64,000 bases of DNA from Pseudomonas sp. C1C7 (GCF_013359595.1 NZ_JABFMP010000001.1:124001-188000), one strand, 5' to 3'; counted from the stretch's first letter, positions 1 through 7,781 are shown. Program-made: numbers and translations. The notes: generated by a model from the letters alone, not told the origin.

Positions 1-1228
1 TGTCGGTGTTGTAGGCGGTGTCGTAAGGCACCCAAAACTTTGGAGCCACGCTGTAGTAATGGGTTTTTCCGTCGATGTCGCGCCAGAACAGACGCGCCCG
101 TGAGTTCATGTCCAGCTTTCGCGCCAGGTCGAAACCGGCATTCCATTCCTGACCCTCGAACTGCTCGAGTGTCAGCGTGGTGTCTTCGCAGGACTTCCAG
201 TCTTCCATGTTGAAGAAGCCGGCCTTCGCGCTCACCCACAAGTTCAGATGCTTCGTTTTGAACGTGTTGGTAAATCGGGCCGAGCGTATCGCCCGCGCCT
301 GCTGACTCTCCAGATATTCTTGGAACACCGACACGCCGTGGTTCGGATTGGCCTTGGCCAGCATCTTCGGATCGGTCCAATCGTCACCCTCATCAAGGGT
401 CCAGATCCAACCGAACAGCTCCTCATCCGGCACAGTGCCTTCGAGCATTTCGATGACTTGCCGACGCTTGTCGTAGCACGGCCCCTCGATATCGGCGCCG
501 GCGGTGGTGATGATGAACATCAGCGGCTGCCGCCGGGCGCCCATGCCGGTGAGCATGGTGTCGTACTGGGCTGATGTCGGGTGCTCGTGGTATTCGTCGA
601 CGATCGCGCAGCTGGGTGAAGCGCCGTCGCCCGGGTTGCCGATCAGCGGCTCGAAGCGACTGAAGTCGGACGGGATGTTCATGTTCGAGGCATTCACCTC
701 GATACCCGCAGCCTGTACCAGCATTGGCGACTTGCTCACCATCAACTTGGCTGGCCGGAATACTTCCCACGCCTGCTTCTCCGTGGTTGCGCCAGAGTAG
801 ACCTCGGCGCCGAACTCACCGTCGGCTACGAACATGCTGATGCCAACACCACCGGCCACCACGGACTTGCCGTTCTTGCGCGGTACTTCCCAATAGCTTT
901 CGCGGAATCGGCGGTGACCGCCCTTCTTCTTGACCCAGCCAAAGGTGACGGCCAGGCCGAACAGCTGCCATGGCTCCAGGGTGATCAGTTGACGCTTGAA
1001 CGCCCATTCACCTTTGGTGTGCGGCAGTAGCTGAATCAGCTTCAGTTTCTTCTCGGCCTTCGCCGGATCAAATTTGAAGCGGTAGCCACGCTTGCGACTC
1101 GCGGCCAAGTCGTCGAAATGACGCTGTACCGCCTGGTGAATGTAGCGGCAGGCCGGGACCTTTCCACGCAGCAACGACCGACCCCACGCCATCGCCTTGT
1201 CGACGTTGGGGTGCAGGGCTTTTGTCAT
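1..1228 (-). CDS. terL: Phage terminase large subunit, HK97 type (3' end outside window)
   Basis: ATP-driven DNA packaging motor and nuclease that loads phage DNA into the prohead. The minus-strand frame opens at ATG 1228, directly after the terS stop (TAAATG), and stays open to base 1, giving about 409 residues. The ATPase Walker A-type motif is VPRKNGKS, and [10 protein letters not shown] is the Walker B-like segment. Near the window edge, [18 protein letters not shown] resembles the start of the RNase H-fold nuclease with its first catalytic Asp. The portal and capsid genes should lie to the left, outside the window. The family is clear; the full length cannot be judged. Confidence 0.93.
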   Translation of the reverse strand, partial: MTKALHPNVDKAMAWGRSLLRGKVPACRYIHQAVQRHFDDLAASRKRGYRFKFDPAKAEKKLKLIQLLPHTKGEWAFKRQLITLEPWQLFGLAVTFGWVKKKGGHRRFRESYWEVPRKNGKSVVAGGVGISMFVADGEFGAEVYSGATTEKQAWEVFRPAKLMVSKSPMLVQAAGIEVNASNMNIPSDFSRFEPLIGNPGDGASPSCAIVDEYHEHPTSAQYDTMLTGMGARRQPLMFIITTAGADIEGPCYDKRRQVIEMLEGTVPDEELFGWIWTLDEGDDWTDPKMLAKANPNHGVSVFQEYLESQQARAIRSARFTNTFKTKHLNLWVSAKAGFFNMEDWKSCEDTTLTLEQFEGQEWNAGFDLARKLDMNSRARLFWRDIDGKTHYYSVAPKFWVPYDTAYNTD

Positions 1229-1714
1229 TTATGAGCTCAGTAGTTGGGCGAATTCGTTGGTGGCTTTGTCCTTGTTGCCGCCTATCAGCCGGGTTCGGCT
1301 CGACGGGTCCAGGCCCAGCAGCGATCCGAAAGTCACCATCTGGCGCATCGTTTCGTTGGCCGCAGTCAGCGCGGGATTCTTCACCGGCCCACCGGTCGCG
1401 CCGGCCACAACAATTCCGTTTTCCCTTATCGACTCCTGTGCCATACGCCAGTTGTCATAGGCGGTGCAGAAGGCCTCGACGTTGTGCAGGTCAGTGAGAG
1501 CCACGACGTTCTCGCGCAGCAACTCGGGAAGAATCATTTTCCACATAACGGCGGCGCGCTCGCTCAACCACTCCGGCGGATCAACGTCAGTGATCTTTGA
1601 GAACTCAGGCTCAGCAGTATTGAGCGCACGCTTACCTGGGTTACCGGCGAGCTGTTTCTTGGCCGTCGGCTTGGGTTTGCGACCACGGCCGGCGACCGTG
1701 GCGGTGCCTCCCAT
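1229..1714 (-). CDS. terS: Phage terminase small subunit, P27 family
   Basis: DNA-recognition subunit of the packaging terminase, 161 aa. The N-terminus (GRGRKPKPTAKKQLAGNPGKR) is the basic P27/Terminase_4 type leader, followed by a mostly helical domain with DPPEWLSERAAVMWK, typical of the family. Its stop codon abuts the terL start with no spacer, so the two are translationally coupled. The HNH gene upstream completes the HNH-terS-terL arrangement of HK97-like cos phages. Confidence 0.9.
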   Translation of the reverse strand: MGGTATVAGRGRKPKPTAKKQLAGNPGKRALNTAEPEFSKITDVDPPEWLSERAAVMWKMILPELLRENVVALTDLHNVEAFCTAYDNWRMAQESIRENGIVVAGATGGPVKNPALTAANETMRQMVTFGSLLGLDPSSRTRLIGGNKDKATNEFAQLLSS

Positions 1715-1799
1715 CGCGCAACTCCTGAATTTTTAATTTCGCGGGTGTAAGAAAACGATTGGGCGGACGGTCTAGAAGAAAAAACCTCCAGACTTTTGA

Positions 1800-1840
1800 C
1801 CCTCCCCCTCGGGGGTGTGACGTGCCACACCGGGGAGTTG
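1800..1840. other. Candidate cos region between HNH gene and terS
   Basis: The 164-base gap between the HNH gene and terS has GC-rich imperfect dyads, including GGTGTG (1814-1819) and CACACC (1826-1831) flanking ACGTGC. In HK97-like phages with an HNH protein next to terS, the cohesive-end site commonly lies just here. The position and dyad fit, but no overhang can be read from the sequence, so this is inference. Confidence 0.25.
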
Positions 1841-1878
1841 GCGTGCCTCAAGCCTTCGTGGCACGCGATTGACGTGCT

Positions 1879-2277
1879 TCATCCTCTGCCGTGGCCGCCC
1901 CGTGCATTGCCCCAGCCGCCGTCCTCGCGTGCGGTCTTCGAGCTGTGACAGCTGTGGCACAGCGACTGCCAGTTGCTCCGATCCCAGAACAGGGCCATGT
2001 CACCCTTGTGAGGAACGATGTGATCTACGTCGGTAGCAGCAACCACCTCGCCACGCCTGTCATGCTCGGCGCACAACGGATGCTTGGCCAAGAAACCCTT
2101 GCTCGCCTTCTGCCACTTGTATCCGTAGCCTCGCTGGGTACTGCTCTCGCGCTGCCTCTCCACGCGCTTCGCCGCGAGTGACTTGGCCAGGTCAGCATGC
2201 TCATCACAGTAACGAGGGTTGCGCGTCAACGCCTTGCAGCCGAGCGCACTGCAGGGCTTCTTCGGTCGTAACGGCAT
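1879..2277 (-). CDS. Phage HNH endonuclease
   Basis: HNH nuclease of 132 aa, of the small type that works with the terminase in cos cleavage in HK97-like phages. The core is VDHIVPHKGD, then about 11 residues on the Asn of NWQSLCHSCHSSKT, which supplies the last HNH elements and a CxxC zinc pair. An N-terminal CxxxxC...C motif (PCSALGCKALTRNPRYC) may bind a second zinc. It lies just upstream of terS in the same late transcript. The role in packaging is inferred from position. Confidence 0.85.
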   Translation of the reverse strand: MPLRPKKPCSALGCKALTRNPRYCDEHADLAKSLAAKRVERQRESSTQRGYGYKWQKASKGFLAKHPLCAEHDRRGEVVAATDVDHIVPHKGDMALFWDRSNWQSLCHSCHSSKTAREDGGWGNARGGHGRG

Positions 2278-2279
2278 GG

Positions 2280-2561
2280 TTATTCAACTCGAATGATGCG
2301 GGCCACATTGCCCTTGGCCCTGAACACCAGGACAGAGGCCAGGAAGTAGAACGCCGTGTTGAACCAGGATGCATCGGCGAAGTCGTGCTCTATCACCATC
2401 CGACCGACCAGGCTCACGCACTGCATGCCAGTGATGGCGCATGCTGCCCAAGCCATGATCGACACCGACAGCTTGTAGCGGGAGTCAGGAAATGGCCGGT
2501 AGCGGAGGCCGATCATGAAGAAGATCGACGCACAAAGCGCCGCTTGAACGATGGCAGCCAT
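2280..2561 (-). CDS. Putative phage holin (three-helix membrane protein)
   Basis: A 93-aa protein with three hydrophobic segments (about residues 4-18, 31-52 and 66-82) and a basic C-terminus. The ATG at 2561 was chosen because GGAGGG lies 8 bases upstream and the codon overlaps the stop of the preceding gene (TGATG). Three-helix proteins at this point between the regulatory block and HNH-terS are usually class I holins that permeabilise the inner membrane. No endolysin is visible in the window, so the lysis role is inferred. Confidence 0.6.
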   Translation of the reverse strand: MAAIVQAALCASIFFMIGLRYRPFPDSRYKLSVSIMAWAACAITGMQCVSLVGRMVIEHDFADASWFNTAFYFLASVLVFRAKGNVARIIRVE

Positions 2562-2938
2562 CAGGCGCCCTCCTTCCCGATAAACCGGCGAAATACCCAT
2601 TGCAGCCATCGAGGCATCTCGCCGGTCTGAACCCACTCGAGCACACTGGAGAACAGGACCACGCAAAAGACGCCACAGACAAAGCCACTGAAACCGGCAG
2701 TTTTAGTCCATGCCCACCCCATCAGCTCCGCGCTACCGAAGTAGCCACCGATCCAGCCCGCGAGTAGATATCCGACTCGGCGCCAGGTGCTGATGTCCTT
2801 GGCGAACACCACGTAAAAGAATGCCCCGCCGAATGCCCCTACCAGAGCGGCAAGGTCAATCTGAGGGAAGGCAGCACCAAGGCCGACGCTGGCGACGACG
2901 CCGCTCACAGCAAGGGCGCCGGTGTTTGGCTCGGCCAT
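2561..2938 (-). CDS. Phage membrane protein, putative holin or antiholin
   Basis: A 125-aa protein with hydrophobic segments at about residues 10-48, 57-75 and 83-100 and a basic tail (RWLQWVFRRFIGKEGA). The start at 2938 (MAEPNTG) has GGAG 9 bases upstream. It is coupled by TGATG to the second membrane protein, so the two may act together as holin and partner. It is the first gene after the two terminators at 2957-3028, which places it at the head of the late operon. I do not recognise the exact family. Confidence 0.6.
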   Translation of the reverse strand: MAEPNTGALAVSGVVASVGLGAAFPQIDLAALVGAFGGAFFYVVFAKDISTWRRVGYLLAGWIGGYFGSAELMGWAWTKTAGFSGFVCGVFCVVLFSSVLEWVQTGEMPRWLQWVFRRFIGKEGA

Positions 2939-2956
2939 AAGCACTGCTCCATGAAC

Positions 2957-2982
2957 AAAAAAGCCCCGGCAAATGCCGAGGC
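2957..2982 (-). terminator. Rho-independent terminator 1, before the late genes
   Basis: Read on the minus strand, a GC-rich stem (GCCTCGGC with GCCGGGGC, one bulged pair) closes an ATTT loop and is followed by six T. It lies just upstream of the first late gene. Confidence 0.75.
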
Positions 2983-3001
2983 TCTGAGAACGGTAGAAAG
3001 C

Positions 3002-3028
3002 AAAAAGCCCAGCGAGTGGCTGGGCTTT
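3002..3028 (-). terminator. Rho-independent terminator 2, before the late genes
   Basis: A perfect 10-bp stem, AAAGCCCAGC (3004-3013) with GCTGGGCTTT (3019-3028), loop GAGTG, followed on the minus strand by five T. With the adjacent terminator it should block early transcripts from the late genes unless antitermination occurs. Confidence 0.78.
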
Positions 3029-3096
3029 GGTGTCGTCTCTCATAACGCGCAAGATCGACATGATGGGGTTAATTTACGGCCAATTGGCCATCACGG

Positions 3097-3660
3097 TCAA
3101 GCGGCGTCTACGAAGATTTCTTCCAGATCGAAAATCTCGGTCGCGCGGATCACCGCAGCCTCTTCCAGTTGCTCCAGGCGCTTGTGAATTCCGCCGCGCC
3201 AGTTGCGGCGTGTGCGCTCCGGCGAGCCGGCCAGGTCCCAGGTGTTCATGTCGTAGAACTCGGCGGGCAGCACGATCATGTCGGTGGAGCGCTTGCCGGT
3301 CTGCACGCCCTTCAACTTTGGGATTGCCCAGGCAGTGAGCGCCTTGTAAACGAACAGCTCAGGCGCCGGCGACACCATGCGGGACACCAGGCGGCCGATG
3401 GCGGCGACCTTGTTGGCCTTGTGCGTCGAGTACTTCGCCACCAGAACATCCCACTGCGCCTGATCGAGTTGACGATGCAGGAGCGCGTAGAGACAGCAGT
3501 CGTAATCGAACTTGTCGCGCACTGACAACGTGCTGCCAGTGCCACCTGAGCGCAGATCGGCATCAATCAGCTTCTGCCATGACTGCTTCGTGCTGTTGTC
3601 GATGTTGTCGGCGGCCAGCACCCGCACCAGTGTGCTCATTACGTCTTTGTAGATGCCCAT
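3097..3660 (-). CDS. Conserved phage protein in the late-regulator position
   Basis: A 187-aa soluble protein with no motif I can name with confidence. It is rich in charged helices with a tryptophan-containing centre (QLDQAQWDVLVAKYSTHKANKVAAIGRLVSRM). The ATG at 3660 is preceded by GGGGGGATTG. It is the last gene before the tandem terminators and the first late genes, which is where lambdoid phages carry the Q antiterminator. That position is the only argument for a regulatory role; the sequence shows no zinc or HTH motif of known Q proteins. Confidence 0.55.
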   Translation of the reverse strand: MGIYKDVMSTLVRVLAADNIDNSTKQSWQKLIDADLRSGGTGSTLSVRDKFDYDCCLYALLHRQLDQAQWDVLVAKYSTHKANKVAAIGRLVSRMVSPAPELFVYKALTAWAIPKLKGVQTGKRSTDMIVLPAEFYDMNTWDLAGSPERTRRNWRGGIHKRLEQLEEAAVIRATEIFDLEEIFVDAA

Positions 3661-3663
3661 GAC

Positions 3664-3984
3664 TCAATCCCCCCGGAAAGTCGTGCGGCCGGCGCCGCGC
3701 GTGTTGTCTTGTTGGTAGTGCCTGGCTTCAGCGCTGGTTGTCGAGCAGTCGAGCGCCTTCACCTTTGCAGCCAGGTTGCGAACCTTCAGACCGAGCTGAA
3801 TCACCAGGTCCTGCATCAGCAACGGCTCCAGCGTCTCGGCATGAACGAACCCGGATGAGTGACAGCCGATGCATTCGAGTTGATGGAAGACTCCCTGGAT
3901 CAGGCCAGCACCATTGCAGGAGGGGCACTCGGTAATCGGTATCAGGCAGCGCACAAAGGCGGGTCCATGCTGCTTTTTCATCAT
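3664..3984 (-). CDS. Small phage protein with DnaJ-like zinc motif
   Basis: A 106-aa protein with CPSCNGAG and, 17 residues on, CIGCHSSG. These CxxCxGxG-type repeats resemble half of a DnaJ cysteine-rich zinc domain. The C-terminal half is helical (LVIQLGLKVRNLAAKVKAL) and could form a coiled coil. The start at 3984 follows GAGG, which overlaps the end of the recombinase gene. Small zinc-ribbon proteins of this kind are common in Pseudomonas phage early operons; their function is not known to me. Confidence 0.65.
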   Translation of the reverse strand: MMKKQHGPAFVRCLIPITECPSCNGAGLIQGVFHQLECIGCHSSGFVHAETLEPLLMQDLVIQLGLKVRNLAAKVKALDCSTTSAEARHYQQDNTRGAGRTTFRGD

Positions 3985-3986
3985 TT

Positions 3987-5279
3987 TTAAACCTCGCCAT
4001 TAACAATGTTTGAATCTGCCTTGCAGCCCGCGTCGTTCGTGGCCTGCGCTGGGTTTTGCGAATCTTCATATTGGGCGTCTGTCAGGTTGTGGATCGCCTT
4101 GAAGCCGCGCTCATCTAACCAGTTGTGCCACTTCACCAAGGCGGCCAGACGCTGCTGGCGGGCCTGGGTATTGATGTAGGTCGAAGCGATCTTGCCCAGC
4201 GAATGATTGAGCAGCATCTCGCCGATATGGCCGTCGATGCCCAGATCGGTCCAGGCGGTGCGGGCCACCTTGCGCAGGTCGTGGCTGGTCCACTCACCCT
4301 GTCCGAGGCGGGTGAACACGGCGCTGGCCTGCCCCTCACTCAGGGCACGACCACGGCGCGACGGGAACAGGTAGATGCCCTCGTAGCCCTGGGCGATCTG
4401 CATCGCGCGGTACCGCGTGAGCAGCGCCTTCGCCTGAGCGGTCAACGGCAGGCGATGCTCGGTACGGGTCTTGGTGTGCTCGGCGGGAATGAACCACTCG
4501 GCATCGGCCAGGGAGATGTCAGACCAGCGCGCGACCCGCGTTTCGCCGACGCGAGTCCCGTGGCACAGCATCATCAAGGCCAGCATGGCTTCGCCCGGGC
4601 TTGAATTGAAATGGCCAGCCAGCATGGGCACCACGTCGACCAGGTGCACACCGCGCAGCCGGGCAGGCTTGGGCATGATCCGGGCTTTGGTGAAGTCGAC
4701 GAACTTCAGCGCAGCCATCGGGTTGCTGTCGATCAGGCCCAGCTTGTGCGCCTGGCGGAACGCGACCACCAGCAGCCCGAACAACTGGCGGACATAGGAC
4801 AGCGACAGCACTTCCTGCGCCGGCCACATCAGCAGCTTGTCCAGCTCCGGAGCGGTCAGCTCGCGAATCGGCAGATCGTCCAGCCGGGGTTTCAGGTGGC
4901 AGGCGATGGCCGACTTGGCGCCGGTCTTGCGCTTGGCCGACAGCGAGCGGTCGCGGGCCATGCGTTCGCCGTACCATTCCAGCAACTGGCCCACAGTGGC
5001 GAGCCCGCCCAGGGCAATGGCAGCGGACGGATCGCGCAGCAAGCGCTGACGTAACGCCGGCAGTTCGGCCAGCACCGCGGCCGCGCCCAGCTCCGGATAG
5101 CGCGCGATCTGCTTCCACGCTTTGCCCTTGACCAGATACCAGGACCCGCGCTGCCGATCCTGGCCGAAACGCAGGTACAGGCCGGGGTGACGCGGATCGC
5201 GCAGGTCGTGCACGACCGGGTCGGCAGCCTGCCGGCGGATCTCGGCGTCGGTGAACTTCACAGCGCGCGTCTTACTCAT
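3987..5279 (-). CDS. Tyrosine recombinase (second recombinase of the prophage)
   Basis: A 430-aa site-specific recombinase. The catalytic set is complete: R243 (GTRVGE), K270 (HTKTR), H333 and R336 (SHDLRK), H359 (LNHS) and nucleophile Y368 (STYIN). The N-terminus resembles the arm-binding domain of P4-type integrases, with a core-binding domain at about 95-190. ATGA overlaps with the VRR-NUC gene place it inside the replication operon, far from the prophage end and in opposite orientation to the terminal integrase. It may resolve replication products, act as an alternative integrase, or be a remnant. Confidence 0.9.
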   Translation of the reverse strand: MSKTRAVKFTDAEIRRQAADPVVHDLRDPRHPGLYLRFGQDRQRGSWYLVKGKAWKQIARYPELGAAAVLAELPALRQRLLRDPSAAIALGGLATVGQLLEWYGERMARDRSLSAKRKTGAKSAIACHLKPRLDDLPIRELTAPELDKLLMWPAQEVLSLSYVRQLFGLLVVAFRQAHKLGLIDSNPMAALKFVDFTKARIMPKPARLRGVHLVDVVPMLAGHFNSSPGEAMLALMMLCHGTRVGETRVARWSDISLADAEWFIPAEHTKTRTEHRLPLTAQAKALLTRYRAMQIAQGYEGIYLFPSRRGRALSEGQASAVFTRLGQGEWTSHDLRKVARTAWTDLGIDGHIGEMLLNHSLGKIASTYINTQARQQRLAALVKWHNWLDERGFKAIHNLTDAQYEDSQNPAQATNDAGCKADSNIVNGEV

Positions 5280-5701
5280 GCGGCCACCACTGTAGGAGCA
5301 AGCCGCAAGTAGGCGCGGATCTGCTCCATTGCGTCGAAGTGGCCACGGCAGACAATGGCGAGGTAGCCCTGGGCGCTAAGCTTGCGAATCCACGTGTGCT
5401 GGCTGTCCGAGACGGCGGCATCGTGCGGCGGTGTGGCTTTGAATTCGATGTACAGGCCGAAGTAGCCACCGCGCGCCATCGGCAGGACCAGGTCCAGAAC
5501 ACCGGCCTTCACGCCCTGGGCTTTCAACTTCGCAGCAACCGCCTTGACCCGGTGCCCACCGTTCGGGACGTGGTAAATCAGGTCGGCCACTTCCGGAAGG
5601 CAGATGCGAAGCTCGGTCATCAGCGCGGCCTGCTCCAGGCCTTCGCGATCAACTGGCTTGGCCCGGGCGGTCTTCAGTTTGAACAACTTCGGGCTCGACA
5701 T
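5276..5701 (-). CDS. VRR-NUC domain nuclease
   Basis: A 141-aa stand-alone VRR-NUC (PD-D/ExK) nuclease. The core shows GVLDLVLPMARGGYFGLYIEFKA, carrying the catalytic Asp and the ExK pair, preceded by the NGGHR segment typical of phage VRR-NUC proteins. Enzymes of this family cut flaps or Holliday junctions. Its place beside a recombinase and the replication genes suggests processing of phage DNA intermediates. The ATG at 5701 is preferred; GTG 5707 in the same frame is possible. The end overlaps the recombinase start by ATGA. Confidence 0.88.
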   Translation of the reverse strand: MSSPKLFKLKTARAKPVDREGLEQAALMTELRICLPEVADLIYHVPNGGHRVKAVAAKLKAQGVKAGVLDLVLPMARGGYFGLYIEFKATPPHDAAVSDSQHTWIRKLSAQGYLAIVCRGHFDAMEQIRAYLRLAPTVVAA

Positions 5702-5703
5702 TT

Positions 5704-5823
5704 TCACTTGCCGTTACCCCGCACCAGCCGCTCGCGACGGCTCAACCGGCGAATGCCCTCGATGCAGCCGCCGAAGGTGACGAGCAGAAAGGCGAACCAG
5801 AGGTGAACCAAGATTTCGCTCAT
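5704..5823 (-). CDS. 39-aa single-pass membrane protein
   Basis: A short frame encoding a 39-residue protein. It begins MSEILVHLWFAFLLVTFGG, one transmembrane helix, and ends with a basic tail (RRLSRRERLVRG). Its ATG overlaps the stop of the DUF1364 gene as ATGA, and it fills the otherwise empty gap before the VRR-NUC gene, so it is probably translated by coupling. Topology would be N-out/C-in by the positive-inside rule. The function is unknown. Confidence 0.6.
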   Translation of the reverse strand: MSEILVHLWFAFLLVTFGGCIEGIRRLSRRERLVRGNGK

Positions 5824-6122
5824 GCTGCCCCCTTCACGGCGAGAATACCGGCCCGGATCAAGGCCTCATGTGTTTCGGCAATCGCACGCGGCATGTCCGA
5901 CCAATCCACTTCACCGCCGGCGCGGCCGTCAATGACGTCGTGGCAGGCGCTGCAGGCGTACACCGCGACGGTATCGAATCCCTTCATGCCCATGCCCTTC
6001 TGCCCGCACGGCAAATGTGCGAGCACAGTGGTAGAAGGGTCGAAGTTGCAGGTGCCGTGGATGCGGACAGTGCAGTCCTGGCCGTTGGCCGAGGCGCGGA
6101 GTTTCTTGGAGGCGACCTTCAT
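5820..6122 (-). CDS. DUF1364 family, HNH-like phage nuclease domain protein
   Basis: A 100-aa protein of the DUF1364 family found in the nin-type region of lambdoid phages. It has GQDCTVRIHGTCNFDPSTTVLAHLP followed by VAVYACSACHDVIDG, a Cys/His pattern that groups this family with HNH-fold nucleases. It overlaps the DUF3310 gene upstream by ATGA. A role in recombination or late DNA processing is likely, but the catalytic activity is inferred from the fold. Confidence 0.82.
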   Translation of the reverse strand: MKVASKKLRASANGQDCTVRIHGTCNFDPSTTVLAHLPCGQKGMGMKGFDTVAVYACSACHDVIDGRAGGEVDWSDMPRAIAETHEALIRAGILAVKGAA

Positions 6123-6340
6123 TCTGGGTCCCTCGCCTTCTGTTCGAGCTCGATCAGCAACTCAAGGAAGTGCTTGGCCTTCTCCAGATCGGCGATGCCG
6201 CCCTTGTCGCGCCAGCGGGTGACGTACTTGATCACACTGCCTTCGGCGAAGGGGATGCCATTGGCATGGATGTATTCGATCGGCTGGATCTTGAGCGACT
6301 TGTAATGGCCGCCAGAAACCTGTTTTGCGAGTGCACTCAT
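6119..6340 (-). CDS. DUF3310 family small phage protein
   Basis: A 73-aa protein with the DUF3310 signature GGHYK...QPIEYIHANGIPFAEGSVIKYVTRW..KGGIADLEKAKHFLELLIELE. This family is widespread in phage replication modules and was once called a nucleotide kinase, without firm proof. It overlaps both neighbours by ATGA, so it is translated as part of the replication operon. Confidence 0.88.
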   Translation of the reverse strand: MSALAKQVSGGHYKSLKIQPIEYIHANGIPFAEGSVIKYVTRWRDKGGIADLEKAKHFLELLIELEQKARDPE

Positions 6341-6993
6341 TGGATTGCTCCGGCGCGACGGGCGCGTAATTCGGCCAAGGCCTTGTTTCCGACTTCGGGG
6401 GTACGGCGCCCTTCCGCTCGAGCAGGAAGCGCCAAGGGCATTTTTTGCAGAGGCAGACCATCAACCAGGCGGCGAACCGTGATCACGTAATTGCGCTCGA
6501 ACAGCTTCTTGGCCAAAGAGGTTTCGAGGCGGTTAAGGTTTTCGAACCCCGCCTCTTTCGCCGTGTGCCATACCGCGTCGTGGGACCAGGTGGCTTGGCC
6601 AGCCATCGATGGGTGAGCATTGCGGCATGCTTCGCGGAACGCGGCCTCGAGTGGAGGGATGCCAAGCATTTCCGGTGTGGGCTGGCACAGGCCAATGAAC
6701 TTGCCGACGCTCGGCGCAAAGTCAGAGCCGACCTTCCGGCACTGCTCGATGCCGAAGCGGATCTGCTCGATTTTCGTGATGCGTTCGGCCATGAAGGCCT
6801 TGGTCCACGTCGCCTTGGCGGCGTTGATCGCCTCCTGATCCGGCCACGCCTGTTTCCATGCGGGGAAGATCGCCATCAGCTCGCGGAACAGGGCGTTGAT
6901 CACCTGCACGGTCCCGGTATCGGCCTTGAGCGGAACAACTTCAGCGGATGGGACGTTGGGTAGCGTTTGCAACATGCTCGAAACAGGTTTCAT
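6337..6993 (-). CDS. Phage replication protein P-like (helicase loader)
   Basis: A lambda P family protein that recruits the host DnaB helicase to the phage origin. Family features are the segment IFPAWKQAWPDQEAINAAKATWTKAF and the middle domain GSDFAPSVGKFIGLCQPTPEMLGIPPLEAAFREA. The length of 218 aa is close to lambda P (233 aa). The ATG at 6993 shares its A with the stop of the O-like gene (TGATG); GTG 6996 is an alternative. Gene order O then P is as in lambda. Confidence 0.88.
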   Translation of the reverse strand: MKPVSSMLQTLPNVPSAEVVPLKADTGTVQVINALFRELMAIFPAWKQAWPDQEAINAAKATWTKAFMAERITKIEQIRFGIEQCRKVGSDFAPSVGKFIGLCQPTPEMLGIPPLEAAFREACRNAHPSMAGQATWSHDAVWHTAKEAGFENLNRLETSLAKKLFERNYVITVRRLVDGLPLQKMPLALPARAEGRRTPEVGNKALAELRARRAGAIQ

Positions 6994-7781
6994 CACAGAC
7001 CTCCCAGGTCATCGCCCCAGCTTGTGTCGTTGAAGTCGGGCTCTTGTCCGCGCCCAGCGGCCTGAACGCGCTCACGCTTAACCCACTGCACCAAGCGGTA
7101 GCACCAGCCGGCAGCGGAATCCAGGGTGTTCGGCTTGGCGCAGTGGAACCCTTTGAACTTGCGGATGGCTTCGTCGGGAACGCAGTCAGCGGGTAGCCCT
7201 GCGATTGCAATCTGGTCGGACAAAGCCTTGGTCGGAGGAACCCAGGCGGCAAACATGGCGAAGCGTTGGTTTGCCGCTGGGCATTCGGCAGCGGCCTGCT
7301 CTTGCAGCTCGATTTCGTCAGCCAACTCGCGCTGCAGCTGCTCTTCGGTTACCTGATGGTTAAGTGATGGATTGGGTGCAGATTCTGCACCCCGTTCTGT
7401 TCCAGGCTGCACCCCGTTCTGTTGTGAGTTGCACCCCGTTGCGTCATCTGCACCCCGTTTTGTACGGGGTGCAGGATTTGCACCCCGCGCTAGCTGAAGG
7501 TCGTAAACGACTGGGCGGCGGTCATGACGATCGATGTGGACGGCGGCAATGGCTTGATTGCCCTTCTGGATCAGACCGGACTTCTCCAGATCGTCCAGCT
7601 TGTAGCGCACGGTGCGTTCGGAAAGACCGGTGTCTTGCGCCAGTGTCGAGGCGGATGGAAAGGCGCCAGCGCCGTTGGAGCCGGCATAGTTGGCAAGGCA
7701 CAGCAGCACGTGACGCGCGCTGGAGTCTTTCAGTGATTCGGTGGGCAGAGAGAGCGCCCAGGACATTGCTTGAACACTCAC
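6993..7781 (-). CDS. Phage replication initiator, O-like
   Basis: A 262-aa initiator. The N-terminal winged-helix domain (about 1-95; LSERTVRYKLDDLEKSGLIQKG is the HTH) should bind the origin iterons. The C-terminal part (about 165-245; FAAWVPPTKALSDQIAIAG ... AAGWCYRLVQWVKRER) resembles the DnaT DNA-binding domain. Between them is a low-complexity linker rich in RGA and Gln, and the DNA coding for that linker is the iteron array at 7374-7489, just as lambda carries ori inside O. The GTG start overlaps the stop of the Rha gene (GTGA). Confidence 0.88.
   Translation of the reverse strand: MSVQAMSWALSLPTESLKDSSARHVLLCLANYAGSNGAGAFPSASTLAQDTGLSERTVRYKLDDLEKSGLIQKGNQAIAAVHIDRHDRRPVVYDLQLARGANPAPRTKRGADDATGCNSQQNGVQPGTERGAESAPNPSLNHQVTEEQLQRELADEIELQEQAAAECPAANQRFAMFAAWVPPTKALSDQIAIAGLPADCVPDEAIRKFKGFHCAKPNTLDSAAGWCYRLVQWVKRERVQAAGRGQEPDFNDTSWGDDLGGL
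7374..7489. other. Phage replication origin: iterons inside the O-like gene
   Basis: Five direct copies of TGCACCCC(G) start at 7386, 7408, 7430, 7449 and 7479, and two inverted copies lie at 7374-7381 and 7464-7473. The first two copies share 16 bases (TGCACCCCGTTCTGTT) and the first three are spaced 22 bp apart, two helical turns. Inverted copies make two perfect hairpins: GGGTGCAG/CTGCACCC (7374-7392) and TGCACCCCGT/ACGGGGTGCA (7449-7473). The location in the linker of the initiator gene matches lambda ori. No strong AT-rich unwinding tract is evident beside it. Confidence 0.82.

Noticed and set aside
7386..7489. CRISPR-like regular repeat
   Set aside because: Repeats are only 8-16 bases, some inverted, with 6-14-base gaps, and lie within a coding sequence; they are iterons.
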